This document shows positions 54,823 to 64,000 of a DNA stretch of 64,000 bases, piece by piece (positions within the stretch are counted from its first letter, which is position 1; each line of letters opens with the position of its first letter). The position numbers were made by a program, and so were the translations under genes. The stretch spans positions 308,001 through 372,000 of the forward strand of contig JAJEKV010000142.1 in NCBI GenBank assembly GCA_021234155.1. The letters run 5' to 3'. The notes below the pieces were generated by a model. It saw nothing but the letters and a program-made list of their open reading frames with translations. It was not told where the DNA came from and ran no database searches. Source of the stretch: Isoetes taiwanensis (lineage: Eukaryota > Streptophyta > Lycopodiopsida > Isoetales > Isoetaceae).

Positions 54823-57327
54823 ATGGAAGCTAAAACTCCAAGGGCTAATGCAAATTCTAGTGTTGCGCATGAAGAGCAAATACATAAAACTGTTATCAAA
54901 CAAACAGATTCTGAATGCCATGGCACTACAGGGCATGATTCGGCAGACCTGACTGTCATTACACTTGAGCATGATATAAGCCAGCAAGTAAAGGGATTTC
55001 CAAATCAAGAAGGAAAGGAAAAAAGAAGGCAAAAGAAGATGAAGATTTGGAGATTCTGGAATGTCCCAAGGCATTCACAATGCAGATGATGTTTGAGACA
55101 TTCCAGGAGTTGAGAATTGCATGCAGGACCATTCCATCGTTAATTCTTCTATGTAGAATAATGTTGAATCAAGCAGTCAGAATCATTAATAAGGAAGCTA
55201 AGTTATTAAGAGAAACTTTACGAGTTGATGGTTATGTGATGGAGAAGGGGAGCTTCATTTTGTCTGTTATCACTGCAATAGGCAATCACTGCCCAATCAC
55301 ATACCAAATCATGAGTACTTGTAATGCATATTGGTTAGAGAAGAACCAACGCTTCGAGAGTGAGCTTGCAAGAAATGATGAATGGAAAGATTTAAGTGGC
55401 AAGATGTTTTTATGTTGGGATGGAAATCCCCGAATTGATGTTTAGATGCAAGAGATCAAAGATTGCTATTTACTTGTGTGCAATACGCATTTCTGGGTCC
55501 ATGCAACATTTGTTCAAATTGATGCACAACAAGAAGCGGCACTTATTAGAGCAATGAACAGGACTAACAAGTAAGTATTTATGTGTTTTTTTTAAGAGTA
55601 TATTGTGTAGTATTCAAACACATCTTAAGAGAGATGCATTAGATGTGACACATCTAAACATCTAAAGCATCTAAGATTTTAGATGCGTTTTTGTAAATAT
55701 AAAATTATCAACAAATACCTTAATCTATAGCAGCCATAGATCTACTAATAGATTATAGATTCATAAACTTAAAGAAGGGTCTGCCGTTCTAGCCACAGAC
55801 AGAGATATCATATCTTATTTTCAGTGATACAACAAGAGCATAAGATTCAAATTGGAGCTTTGCCTAAGATGAGAGTTGTTCTAACTTCTGCCATGCCTGC
55901 ACACAATGAAAAACTCATGCTCTATTACTCTCTATAACTCATCTATCAGGCCGAGATCAGATCCCTGCTATAAATACCTACTGCTATAGCCGACCTAAGA
56001 TCGAGTCCTTACTCTGCGACCTCTTCTCTGCTGCCCTGCCTAGACGTGATCAAATGGAGCTGGACAGGATCGAATGAAGCTGCAGATCTGTATTTTTGCC
56101 TCCCCAACCTATATTTGTTATCGGACGCTGGCTGCGTGAGAAAAGAGAGTTAGAAAATATGTTTACAAGGAATTTCTAGCATAGGGCAACCCATTTTGGG
56201 ACCAAAGGAATAGGTTTAAGAAAAAAAAAATATAGTAAAATTTGTGACACATCTGACTTAAGATGCGTGTTGATGCGGCACATCTACATCTTAAGAATCT
56301 TAGTGTAAGATGCACGCATCTGTGAAACACTGATTGTATAAAGATGTTTGTACTTATTACCAGTTATTTTTTGAATATGATGAAGGCTCAATGAAGCGGG
56401 AATTCTGCACACAAAGCTTAAAGACATTCTCTATGGAGTGCACAGAATGGCAATGTCTAACTTGATAAATTTAATTCAACATATTCCTGGTGATGAGCTT
56501 CAAAGAATGAGAGCAAAAGAGGTGAAAGCAATGGGGATGGAACCATGGTATCCTCATACACGTTACATATTAGCTAGGATTTTGTATCAGGTAAAGGTTT
56601 CAAAACAAGATCCTTGCATGCAATATTATTTCTTACCAACTTTTTGTTTTCTTGAATTTGCAAAGAAAGATGACGAGCCATTGCCAGAAAGAAAAAAGGA
56701 AAAGAAAATTTTATGGTCAAATGTTGAAAGGTAAAGAAAGAAATTTTGATGCTGAAATTGATTTGTTTATGGATACCAAACTCTCAAGCTTTGCTACAAA
56801 GGTAACATATGCCAATGTTTCTTTGACTCTAGTATTGGGAACATCTCTGAGATTGCAAGAAGTATTAACTTGAAGGGTGAAACTAGCTTCAAGAAAATAC
56901 GAAGAGCGCAAGACAAGTGGCTATGACAGGACATGCTTATAAAAGAGGAGTGAGCAGGAATTGGAGGTCACATCTGGTATTATTAGACTTACCAATAAAT
57001 GAAATGCCAACTATTGGGCACTTCACACTACCAAAGTGGAATATATGTACAATGCAGCTAGTTGGAGATGCCTTCACATTGGGCACGTTATGCATTGATG
57101 ATGATGGGGTTGTTGCATGCTTGTATTTAGCTGGCCAATTGAGCACGGTAGATGGTCATGCTAGAAAATATAGTCTGGAAAGGCGCCGATTGCATTGTTT
57201 GACAAATAGAGATCCATTTGGCACCACAAAGGATGTCATGGGAAATATGACATATCATTGGTGTTATCTTGCAGTTTATAGTAGGGTGGGCATTGACGTT
57301 GGATCAATGCAGAAGTATTTTCTATGA
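54823..57327 (+). pseudogene. Broken multi-exon gene, possible ParB-like domain protein
   Basis: Exon 1 (about 54800-55570) ends at a GTAAGT donor at 55571. After an acidic/basic leader (a frameshift near 55000 separates the first frame) it reads 'DLEILECPKAFTMQMMFETF', 'IMLNQAVRIINKEAKLLRET', 'VDGYVMEKGSFILSV' and 'SGKMFLCWDGNPRIDV', with a stop just after. 'LNQ..V..I', 'DGYV' and 'DGN.R' recall the ParB N-terminal fold; this is a weak inference. After an intron with 'ACATCT' repeats (55571-56360), exons at about 56400-56730 ('LVMS...DELQRMRAKEVKAMGM') and 56917-57327 ('MPTIGHFTLPKWNICTMQLV', ends 'SMQKYFL') follow with frameshifts. It may be a transposon gene. Confidence 0.35.
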
Positions 57328-57636
57328 AGGATTTTGAATAAAAAGAGTAGCTTGTTGCATCATCTGCTTCATCAAGAAGAGAGATTAACCATCATTCAAT
57401 TAAATTGGGATTATGTCTTAATTTTGGGATAAATTTTATATTGCACTTTTTTAGTAACTTTGTTAAATTCACTTTTTTAGTAACTTTGTTGCCCTTAGAC
57501 TAGAATAGACGTTAACATATAATCACACACGGGAATATAAATTCACACCTTAACTTCAAATTACAAAATCATATATCATGAAACTCAAGTAGTACACAAC
57601 TTTTATTAAAAGTGATTGATACATAGTAACTGTTTA

Positions 57637-60607
57637 TCATTTTTCCACCAACATCCCCAAGGATATGAGAACCTTATTCCTTACATCCTGAGGTATTGTA
57701 ACTCTCATTTGTTTTACTAGGAATAGTTTTGGAGTCCATGAGTACAATACGGTTTCAATGTCTAGCCAAAGATCGGGATCACTAGGATTTCTCCTCCACC
57801 TCTTTGTCCAACAATCTGAATATCTTTCTTTATCGGTGACATTACTCAAACCTGATGTCTTTGGACACCACCATTCCACAGCGCACCTTATTGAAGTTAA
57901 CATCACCTTCTTCTTTGCAAATATCTCGAGATAGTCCATCCCAACCACTTTGGATAGGTCTCTAGATCTGCTTTGGTTTTACTACTACAAATTGGTGGCA
58001 CTCCACGTCAAGAGAAGGTTCATAACAATCCATGCCTAGATATTTTGGCCTATCCTTCTTAGGACCAACATAGTGTTTATCAGATTGAGGAGGAGCATAT
58101 GCCTTCACAATGCTACTAATGGTACCATCATCTTTCAACACCTGACTAATGTTTTCCACTTACTTTTAGGGAACCACCCTTCCAAAGAAATGCTCGAGGA
58201 TGTGTCTACCTCATCCAACAAGTTGATCACCTTCTTCCAATAATCTATCAATGCACGATTAGTCTCATCTGAATTAGTTTGCCAATGCTTGATGTAGTCA
58301 TTGATGCCATCCTTAGTCAAGCCCAATTGCTTGACTTCTTGATTGGTTTTAGAGCTTTTGGTTGACCGGGGAGGTATCATAGGCTTGCCATTTGCATCCC
58401 CAAGGCCAAATTTCTGCCCCACCTCTCCACTTCTCCTCTGAAGGTCTCATTTTCCATTGCATGATTGGAATCCCTTCTCTCACCCAAAAAGTGAATTGAA
58501 GAGGTCTAGAATGACCTTCCATGTCGAGAGCATAACCATCCACAAAACTCTTCCAATCGGGCACTTCTTCTATGATAGATCCTATAGGAGATGGATTTGT
58601 ACATCCATGAAATATTTCCAATAGCCGGGAAAGTTGGTAAGCGTCTCATTGTCTCAATACATGACTATATTTTCCAAACAATGCATCCACATCCTCATGA
58701 GTATGTCAGGGCATTAGGAACCCCAAATTGACTCTTTCAAAAATACCCACGGTATTAAGTAGGATAGGAAAGAAAACATCCACCTATTCTTATTTTGACC
58801 AGCACAATTATCTAGTTGCAAGAGGAGCTTTTGGGCGGATCTCGAGGTTTAGCACGAGATGTTGAAGCTCCAACATGTTCATTAGGTCCATTCCTCCTAA
58901 ATCTTGCCTTGCTAAACTTTTCAATACTATTAGGGGTTCCATCCAACAATGCACTATGTAGTGCCCGGCTAGTCATAGGATCCTGTGGGTGACCATTGTA
59001 ACCCTTCTCATAGTTTCTTAAACACCTCATGATACTCCCAATGTGAAAATCGGACCATCACTCCACAACTCTAAACTGAAATGGCCATAATTGGTGCGAG
59101 GGCGCCCATGCAATATTGCCCTGATCATTGAAATTTGCAAAGGGTATGATCTTCCACATGACTTAGGAATGTACTTGAATTGTGGAAGACAAGTCTTCGT
59201 TGGTCCATTTTATCATGTATAATACATAGATAGTTATTAGGTTCCATTGCAGATAAGGTCCTCCACATCCAATAAGTTGATCTACATGATAGTTGATCTG
59301 TCATATGGTCCTTCATATGTTCCCTTATCTTTGCCCTTAGACTTGGTTGCACAGTCTTATCTAGTGTCTCCTTCAATTTTAGCACATAAATTGCACTTGG
59401 CAAAGTTGTTTGAAGTTGCTATGGTCACATGCTTGAAATGCTTATTCCATAGCCTACTAAAACTGGGCTGGGATATAGAGGCCACTCCAAGTTCCCGAAG
59501 CAATGCATTTATTTCCTCTAATATGCTCTTCTGGGTACAATGGGATGGCAATCTCTTTTCAACAATAACTCTACCCTGTTCATCCTTCTTACTCTTATGT
59601 GGCATGTTTTACGCATTGAAATCCACATATCTTTCAAATATTTCCTTTGCACTATAGTTCTTGAGGTAGGCCTTACCAGGCCAGTGTTCCCATGCAATGC
59701 AATTTTACTACCATTTTCATGTCTCTTTTGCCAGTTGTGCCAAGAAGAGGTTGGAATTCCATGTATAGCCATCCATGCTTTTGAACATATCCACTTTCCA
59801 TTCAATGGGAATCTTTTCTTCTTTGATCTTTCATCCTGAATTGCATAGCCAAATATGGTGTACATGAAATTCCTCCCGCTATCACACTTATGTTCCCGAT
59901 ATGTAGCTCTTGCTCCCACCAACTCCTCTATTGTGAACATTCTAACACAAGAAGCCCAACAACATTCACCTCCTCTAACCTTCATCATAGCTTGGGAGAA
60001 CAATCATAATCGACTTGCATCTTTTGGTGGGATAATGTTTGAAAGTTGGAAGTGGCCTCTTGCTACACTGTGTGAACATTGTTGACAATGGTTCTACATC
60101 TATAGGAAACGTGTAGTTCCCCTCCAGTTGAATACTGTCCCTAGGCCATGCAACAATAGTTGGAACCTCTAGTTGCTTCACACAAGCTAGGCATTCTTGT
60201 TTGCCTGAACCCTTTTCCTTCCAATTGTCATATAATTTTGAGATTGCCACACCTAACCTGTCCTCCCCTAATCTTTCATCATTCACTGCATTGATAGGAT
60301 CTGCTAGAACAATAATCCCTTCTCCTACTGCCTCTCTGTTGCATGCATGCAGGATCTTGACCTTTTTGTTTTTCCAATCGACCCGAGTATAAAGTACAAT
60401 TTCCTTTCCTTTGGCATCATCCTTTTCATTTGAGGCCTTTTCCTTTCCTTTGCCATCATCAACATCATTTGGAGTCTTTTCCTTTCCTTTGCCATCATGA
60501 ACATCATTTGAGGTATTTTCCTTTCCTTGGCCATCATGTTCATTAGTTGGGGATTTTTCCTTGCCTTGATCAGCATCATTAGGGGCTTTATTTTTAGCAT
60601 TTTGCAT
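57637..60607 (-). pseudogene. Decayed transposon protein with DNCAGQNKN / HTHEDVDA motifs (DUF7869-like)
   Basis: Minus-strand frames follow one another from 60607. The N-terminus has five 'KGKEK...ND' repeats, then 'GVAISKLYDNWKEKGSGKQE'. Next comes 'CCWASCVRMFTIEELVGARA' and a helix-turn-helix-like 'WICSKAWMAIHGIPTSSWHN' (near 59830). The catalytic-looking core follows: 'LLLQLDNCAGQNKNRWMFSF' (58783-58815 region) and 'HTHEDVDALFGKYSHVLRQ' (near 58700), where TGA replaces the expected Gly codon, then 'VPDWKSFVDGYALDMEGHSR' (58560). The C-terminus runs to 57637 ('PSDPDLWLDIETVL'). DNC.GQNKN with GHTHEDID marks a eukaryote-wide transposon-associated family that I know as DUF7869. Many stops and shifts make it dead. 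Confidence 0.7.
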
Positions 60608-60784
60608 GCCATTGACCTAGAATGCATAAAAATATATAGTAAGTTAGCATATCCAAATAACCTCTCAATAACATGTTCATAAATGAAAGCCTCATATGTC
60701 TTATTCTATTTAATCATTCTATTTATATAATGGGATTCCCAAGTTATTTTTCCTCAACATTATATATAAATAAAACCCTCTACT

Positions 60785-61015
60785 TATTAGCCTTATAACT
60801 TGTATCCTATAATAACCTTTGTAATAAATTTTAACCTTGTAAAAGGGATAACCCTTATGAGGGTTAACCTTAAAAGGTTAACTTAACCATTAAAGGGATA
60901 ACCTTGGTATCCTATAATAACCCTTATAATAAATTTAACCTTATTATTACAAGGGATAACCTTGGTATCCTATAATAACCCTTATAATAAATTTAACATT
61001 GTTATTACAAGGGAT
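60785..61015. repeat. ~58-bp tandem repeat, 2 good and 1 diverged copies
   Basis: 'GTATCCTATAATAACCCTTA' occurs three times (about 60800, 60908, 60967; the first varied), followed by 'TAATAAATTTAACCTT'. The stretch lies between the transposon gene and pyrimidine-rich DNA. Confidence 0.85.
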
Positions 61016-61129
61016 AAACTCGCGGTCCTTAAAACAATTAACCCGTGCAATAAATTTTCGCGGAAGTTATAATGGCGCGGTACGAAATTTTGAAAGCAGT
61101 TATTATTTCAAGTTAGCATTCGTTTTCGA

Positions 61130-61780
61130 ACTTTTCTCTCTCACTTTTCGAATTCCAGGCGCTTCTGCTTCCAATTCCAGGCATTCCAGGCGCTTCCAAT
61201 TTCTCGCTTTCTGCTTCCAATTTCTTCTCGGCTTCTATTTGCTTCAATCTGCTTCTCGGCTTCTATTATCTGCTTCAAACTTGGCTTCTGCTTCAATCTC
61301 GGCTTCTCGGCGTCTATCTGCTTTAAACTCGGCTTCTATCTGCTTTTTATCTGTTTTTATCTGCGCTTTCGGCTTCTACAATCTGTTTTTATCTGTTTTT
61401 ATCTGCGCTTTCGAGTTTTTCGGCTTCTACAATCTTCTGCTTTAGGGTTTTCGGCTCAAAGGTTTTTCGGCTAAAAGGTTTCTACAAAGGTTTCTCGTCT
61501 GCTTCTCTGCTTCTCTTCTAATTGCTTCTCGACTTTTCGGCTTCTATAAACTTCGGCTTTTACGCTTTAAGCTTCGGCTTCTATATGTTTTTCGGCTTCT
61601 ATATGCTTTTTCGGCTCAATACAAGGTTCTATACAAGGTTTGTAGGCTCTATACAAGGTTTCTTTTTTTTTTGGCTTTTGGCTCTCTACAATCTCTCGAC
61701 TTTGAATAACTTTGGTTTTTGTGTTAAAGCTTCTACCATTGCTATTGCTTTTTCTCCAAATTAAATTTGCTATTGCTTTT
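61130..61780 (+). repeat. Pyrimidine-rich degenerate repeat (TCGGCTTCTATCTGCTT)
   Basis: Variants of CGGCTTCTATCTGCTT recur more than twenty times over 650 bp, spacing irregular (about 15-35 bp), grading into 'GGCTCTATACAAGGTTT' repeats at 61610-61665. Frames across it are low-complexity Phe/Leu/Ser. From 61800 to 62170 simple AT-rich runs (GATCATAGATCATAGATC at about 61990) follow. Confidence 0.8.
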
Positions 61781-62184
61781 TTCTAAACTTCTTAAGGCTT
61801 CTCGAATCACTTCTTAAGGTTTCTCGGGTTAGTATTTACTGTTATTTACATAAAGTAGTTATTTTCCATAAAGCATGTTATTTACTTTTACATGCATCAG
61901 TTCTATTTCATATCATATCTGTTCTCTATCATATCATATTACTCTATCTGTTCTATTTCATATCTGATCTATGATCTTGCTCTATGATCTAGATCATAGA
62001 TCATAGATCATAGATCTTCACTAGCTCTTCCTCTATCTGTTCTAAATAATGAACTAAAACAATGAACTAAATATTGAACTAAACAAGGAGTATTATTATT
62101 ATATATCTGCTCTAACTGGCTTTATATTTTGAATTCTGCATTCTGCATTATGCATTTTGTTAGAATAATATGTTGGAATGGGAG

Positions 62185-62860
62185 AAATCGCGCTTGGCGC
62201 ATTTCTATTTTTGGGTTACGTTTTCCACTAGGTTAATCAAATCGCGCCAGGCGCGTTTTTAGTTTGGCATTTCAATTTCATACGGCTCTATACAAATCGC
62301 GCCAGGCGCGTGTGAAATAGATCTGTGCTAATTACTTTCTCTCGTTCTAGTGCCATGGATTTTCCTTATGCATGGACACTGGCTGGTTCAAATACACTGG
62401 CTGGTTCTAGTTCCCTGGACGACCATCAACTCGGACCACGCATAAGATATTACTTGAGTGTCTTTGTTCAAAACGTTCAAAGAGAGTTGGAGAATCCATT
62501 AGGCGGCCAGACTGTATCGGGGCCATGGGTACACTTCCATCGCATCTATGGACATATCAGACTCCTCATGCTCTTAGTAAGGCTCATGCCAACAAATAAG
62601 TACAAGGATTTGATTTATAGTATCGGGGATCGATACAACACTCACGGTTTGGAGACTTCGACATCCTCGGGAAAGATGAGGATCCCTGTCATATCGTGGT
62701 GGTTGGTGGGACTTCTTGCGGGATTGGGCGGATGAAGTGGGCACGTCGACATATTGTAGAGATAGAAAGAATTGGCGCTGGCGCATTTTTTGCGTAAGAA
62801 GAAATGTACATAACTTTTTGGAATATGAATACAAACTTCGCTACCTGGCGCAATTTTGCA
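62185..62860. repeat. Recurrent GCGC palindromes
   Basis: AAATCGCGCTTGGCGCATTT (62186), ATCGCGCCAGGCGCG (62241), ATCGCGCCAGGCGCG (62296) and ATTGGCGCTGGCGCATT (62771), with a half copy CTGGCGCAATTTT near 62847, stand out in AT-rich DNA. Each could form a short GC-rich hairpin. Confidence 0.8.
62355..62735 (+). CDS. Hypothetical protein, 126 codons
   Basis: ATG 62355 (GTGCCATGGATT, good context) opens 'MDFPYAWTLAGSNTLAGSSS', then 'LGPRIRYYLSVFVQNVQREL', 'GPWVHFHRIYGHIRLLMLLV' and ends in a hydrophobic 'ISWWLVGLLAGLGG'. The mixed composition and clear start make it more gene-like than its neighbours. No family is recognised. It lies between two GCGC palindrome groups. Confidence 0.35.
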   Translation: MDFPYAWTLAGSNTLAGSSSLDDHQLGPRIRYYLSVFVQNVQRELENPLGGQTVSGPWVHFHRIYGHIRLLMLLVRLMPTNKYKDLIYSIGDRYNTHGLETSTSSGKMRIPVISWWLVGLLAGLGG

Positions 62861-62945
62861 CTATACTTTTACTGTCATTAGTTTATTTTTTTTATATGCA
62901 ATGTCGAAAACATTGAATCTCGATGATGCCCTCCACCGGTATGAC

Positions 62946-62995
62946 CAACCCCAAGAAACTACATATTTTCATTAATGTGTAGTTTCATGGGGTTG
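62946..62995. repeat. Hairpin, 18-bp stem
   Basis: CAACCCCAAGAAACTACA (62946-62963) pairs with TGTAGTTTCATGGGGTTG (62978-62995), one mismatch, 14-nt loop. Confidence 0.85.
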
Positions 62996-62999
62996 ATAT

Positions 63000-64000
63000 G
63001 ATCACGGCTAAAGAGCATCAAAGAATACAAAATTCACAACATCACGCCAGATGATATGATATATTCTTTTTTTTTTGAATATCCAAATATACATACCTTT
63101 TTCGGACGTTCTTTTGGCCATGCTACAAATGTGCCCACGCTTTCACCAAACTCAGATCGCACAGGGATGTCTTCTTGGAAGAGCCTCATCTTCATAATTG
63201 CGGTTTAGAATAGAAATCTTACGAAACTTGTTCCAAGAGGAACACCATGACACATAGAACTTGGATTCAAATCTTGATTTTACACAATCCTACTCTAAGG
63301 CTTCAAGTTTCTTTGTTAAAAGATAGCATTCTTCTCGAATAGCGATAAAGAACCGTAATGCATTGTAAAAATAGAGGGGCGAAAAATTGAGAACAAGAGA
63401 ATGCATTGAATTCACCATAGTTCGGCCAGACATCGAATGGGAATTGAAGGCTCGATCGAATGGATTGAAGGCGGCTCGATCGATCGAATGGGATCGAACG
63501 GATCTTGGGCGCTCGATAGTCGATTGTTCTTGGGCGCTCGATACTAGGAATGATCTTGGGCCTCGATAGTAGGTGGCGATTAGGTGGTAGTAGATTGCCA
63601 CATATGCGTTTCTTGAAATTAATAATTAATTGTTATCTTGAAATTGCACTAAAAAGAAAAACACAATTTAAATTTGTAAATGAGCTGACGAAGTTAATTA
63701 AGGCGGTATAAATTAAAAAGGACGCGAATTTGAATTTACGGTTTGTAAATCGGCGGCCTAGATTATGAACGATACATATAAGTTTAAACCAAAACCCCAG
63801 TCTCATACTATCCAAGACTTGCGTTTCTATGGCGTCTAGAGGATCCGGGCCTTGACAGGCCGGTAGAGGTGGGCGACAGCTTAAAGCACAAATCCCAAGC
63901 CCGGAGGTGGCGAACAAAGAACAAGCACCTAATCCAACAAAGCCTCGTAATTGATCCGTTTTTTGTTTTGTAATTGATTTTGCGTGTCCCTTTTATTGTT
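63000..64000. other. Right edge of window, no sure gene
   Basis: 'TCTTGGGCGCTCGATA' and shorter forms recur at 63500-63570, and CGATCGAATGG-type phrases at 63420-63490. A possible first exon begins ATGGCGTCTAGAGG at 63829 but meets TGA after eight codons. Nothing else is recognised. Confidence 0.3.

Noticed and set aside
63835-63846. TCTAGAGGATCC resembles a cloning-vector polylinker
   Set aside because: Only 12 bases match and the flanks show no vector sequence; chance match is likely.

Overview
The window is nuclear DNA from a land plant with a large, repeat-rich genome. Evidence is plant-type PPR (PLS/E class), SKP2A-like F-box/LRR, B3 and NET/KIP1-like (NAB) coding fragments, GT-AG introns, AT-rich intergenic DNA, and almost every major class of plant transposable element. 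The PPR style and the SWIM and DNCxGQNKN-type transposon proteins suggest a fern or other seed-free plant, but this is inference from memory of these families. No bacterial, organellar, rRNA or CRISPR features were seen. Only one gene looks like a plausibly working host gene (NAB-domain coiled-coil protein, about 40.8-42.0 kb); most other coding signals are transposon proteins or captured and decayed exons.

Layout. 0-9.4 kb: F-box/LRR fragment, a non-autonomous Mutator-like element with a perfect 9-bp target duplication (1417-2200), a broken SWIM-finger gene (minus strand), a Cys-rich TE-like ORF, and a head-to-tail chimera of SKP2A-like exons and a PPR fragment (minus strand). 9.5-31.8 kb: one Ty3/gypsy (non-chromodomain) LTR retrotransposon whose matched LTR segments are 276/279 identical. 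Its gag is split by a 12,856-bp CACTA-type transposon (10662-23517, 3-bp ATA target duplication), and its gag-pro junction by a second insertion of about 2.4 kb that starts with a 108-bp inverted repeat. The CACTA element is unusual: instead of a recognisable transposase it carries a 19-20-bp minisatellite in both orientations, two related families of about 800-bp tandem monomers (A x4, B x3), and telomere-motif palindromes.

31.8-40.2 kb: B3-domain fragment abutting the truncated 3' LTR, a second LTR with an initiator-Met-type primer site, a LINE on the minus strand that keeps ORF1 and the endonuclease but has lost reverse transcriptase, and an 813-bp hAT-like element. 40.2-49 kb: the NAB-domain gene, followed by LINE and gypsy debris, two opposed Helitron-like 3' ends, and a near-identical 193-bp duplication packed with CATGCA (RY) motifs. 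49-57.4 kb: AT-rich repeats, a tRNA-derived SINE-like unit, a LINE fragment with a 100-bp-arm hairpin, and a broken multi-exon gene with a possible ParB-like domain. 57.6-60.6 kb: a degraded minus-strand transposon gene with DNCAGQNKN and HTHEDVDA motifs. 60.7-64 kb: tandem repeats, pyrimidine-rich DNA, GCGC palindromes and one unrecognised ORF.

The strongest candidate for something undescribed is the satellite-filled CACTA element: the arrays are nested, inverted and confined between the transposon ends, so satellite DNA appears to have been amplified or carried inside a mobile element.
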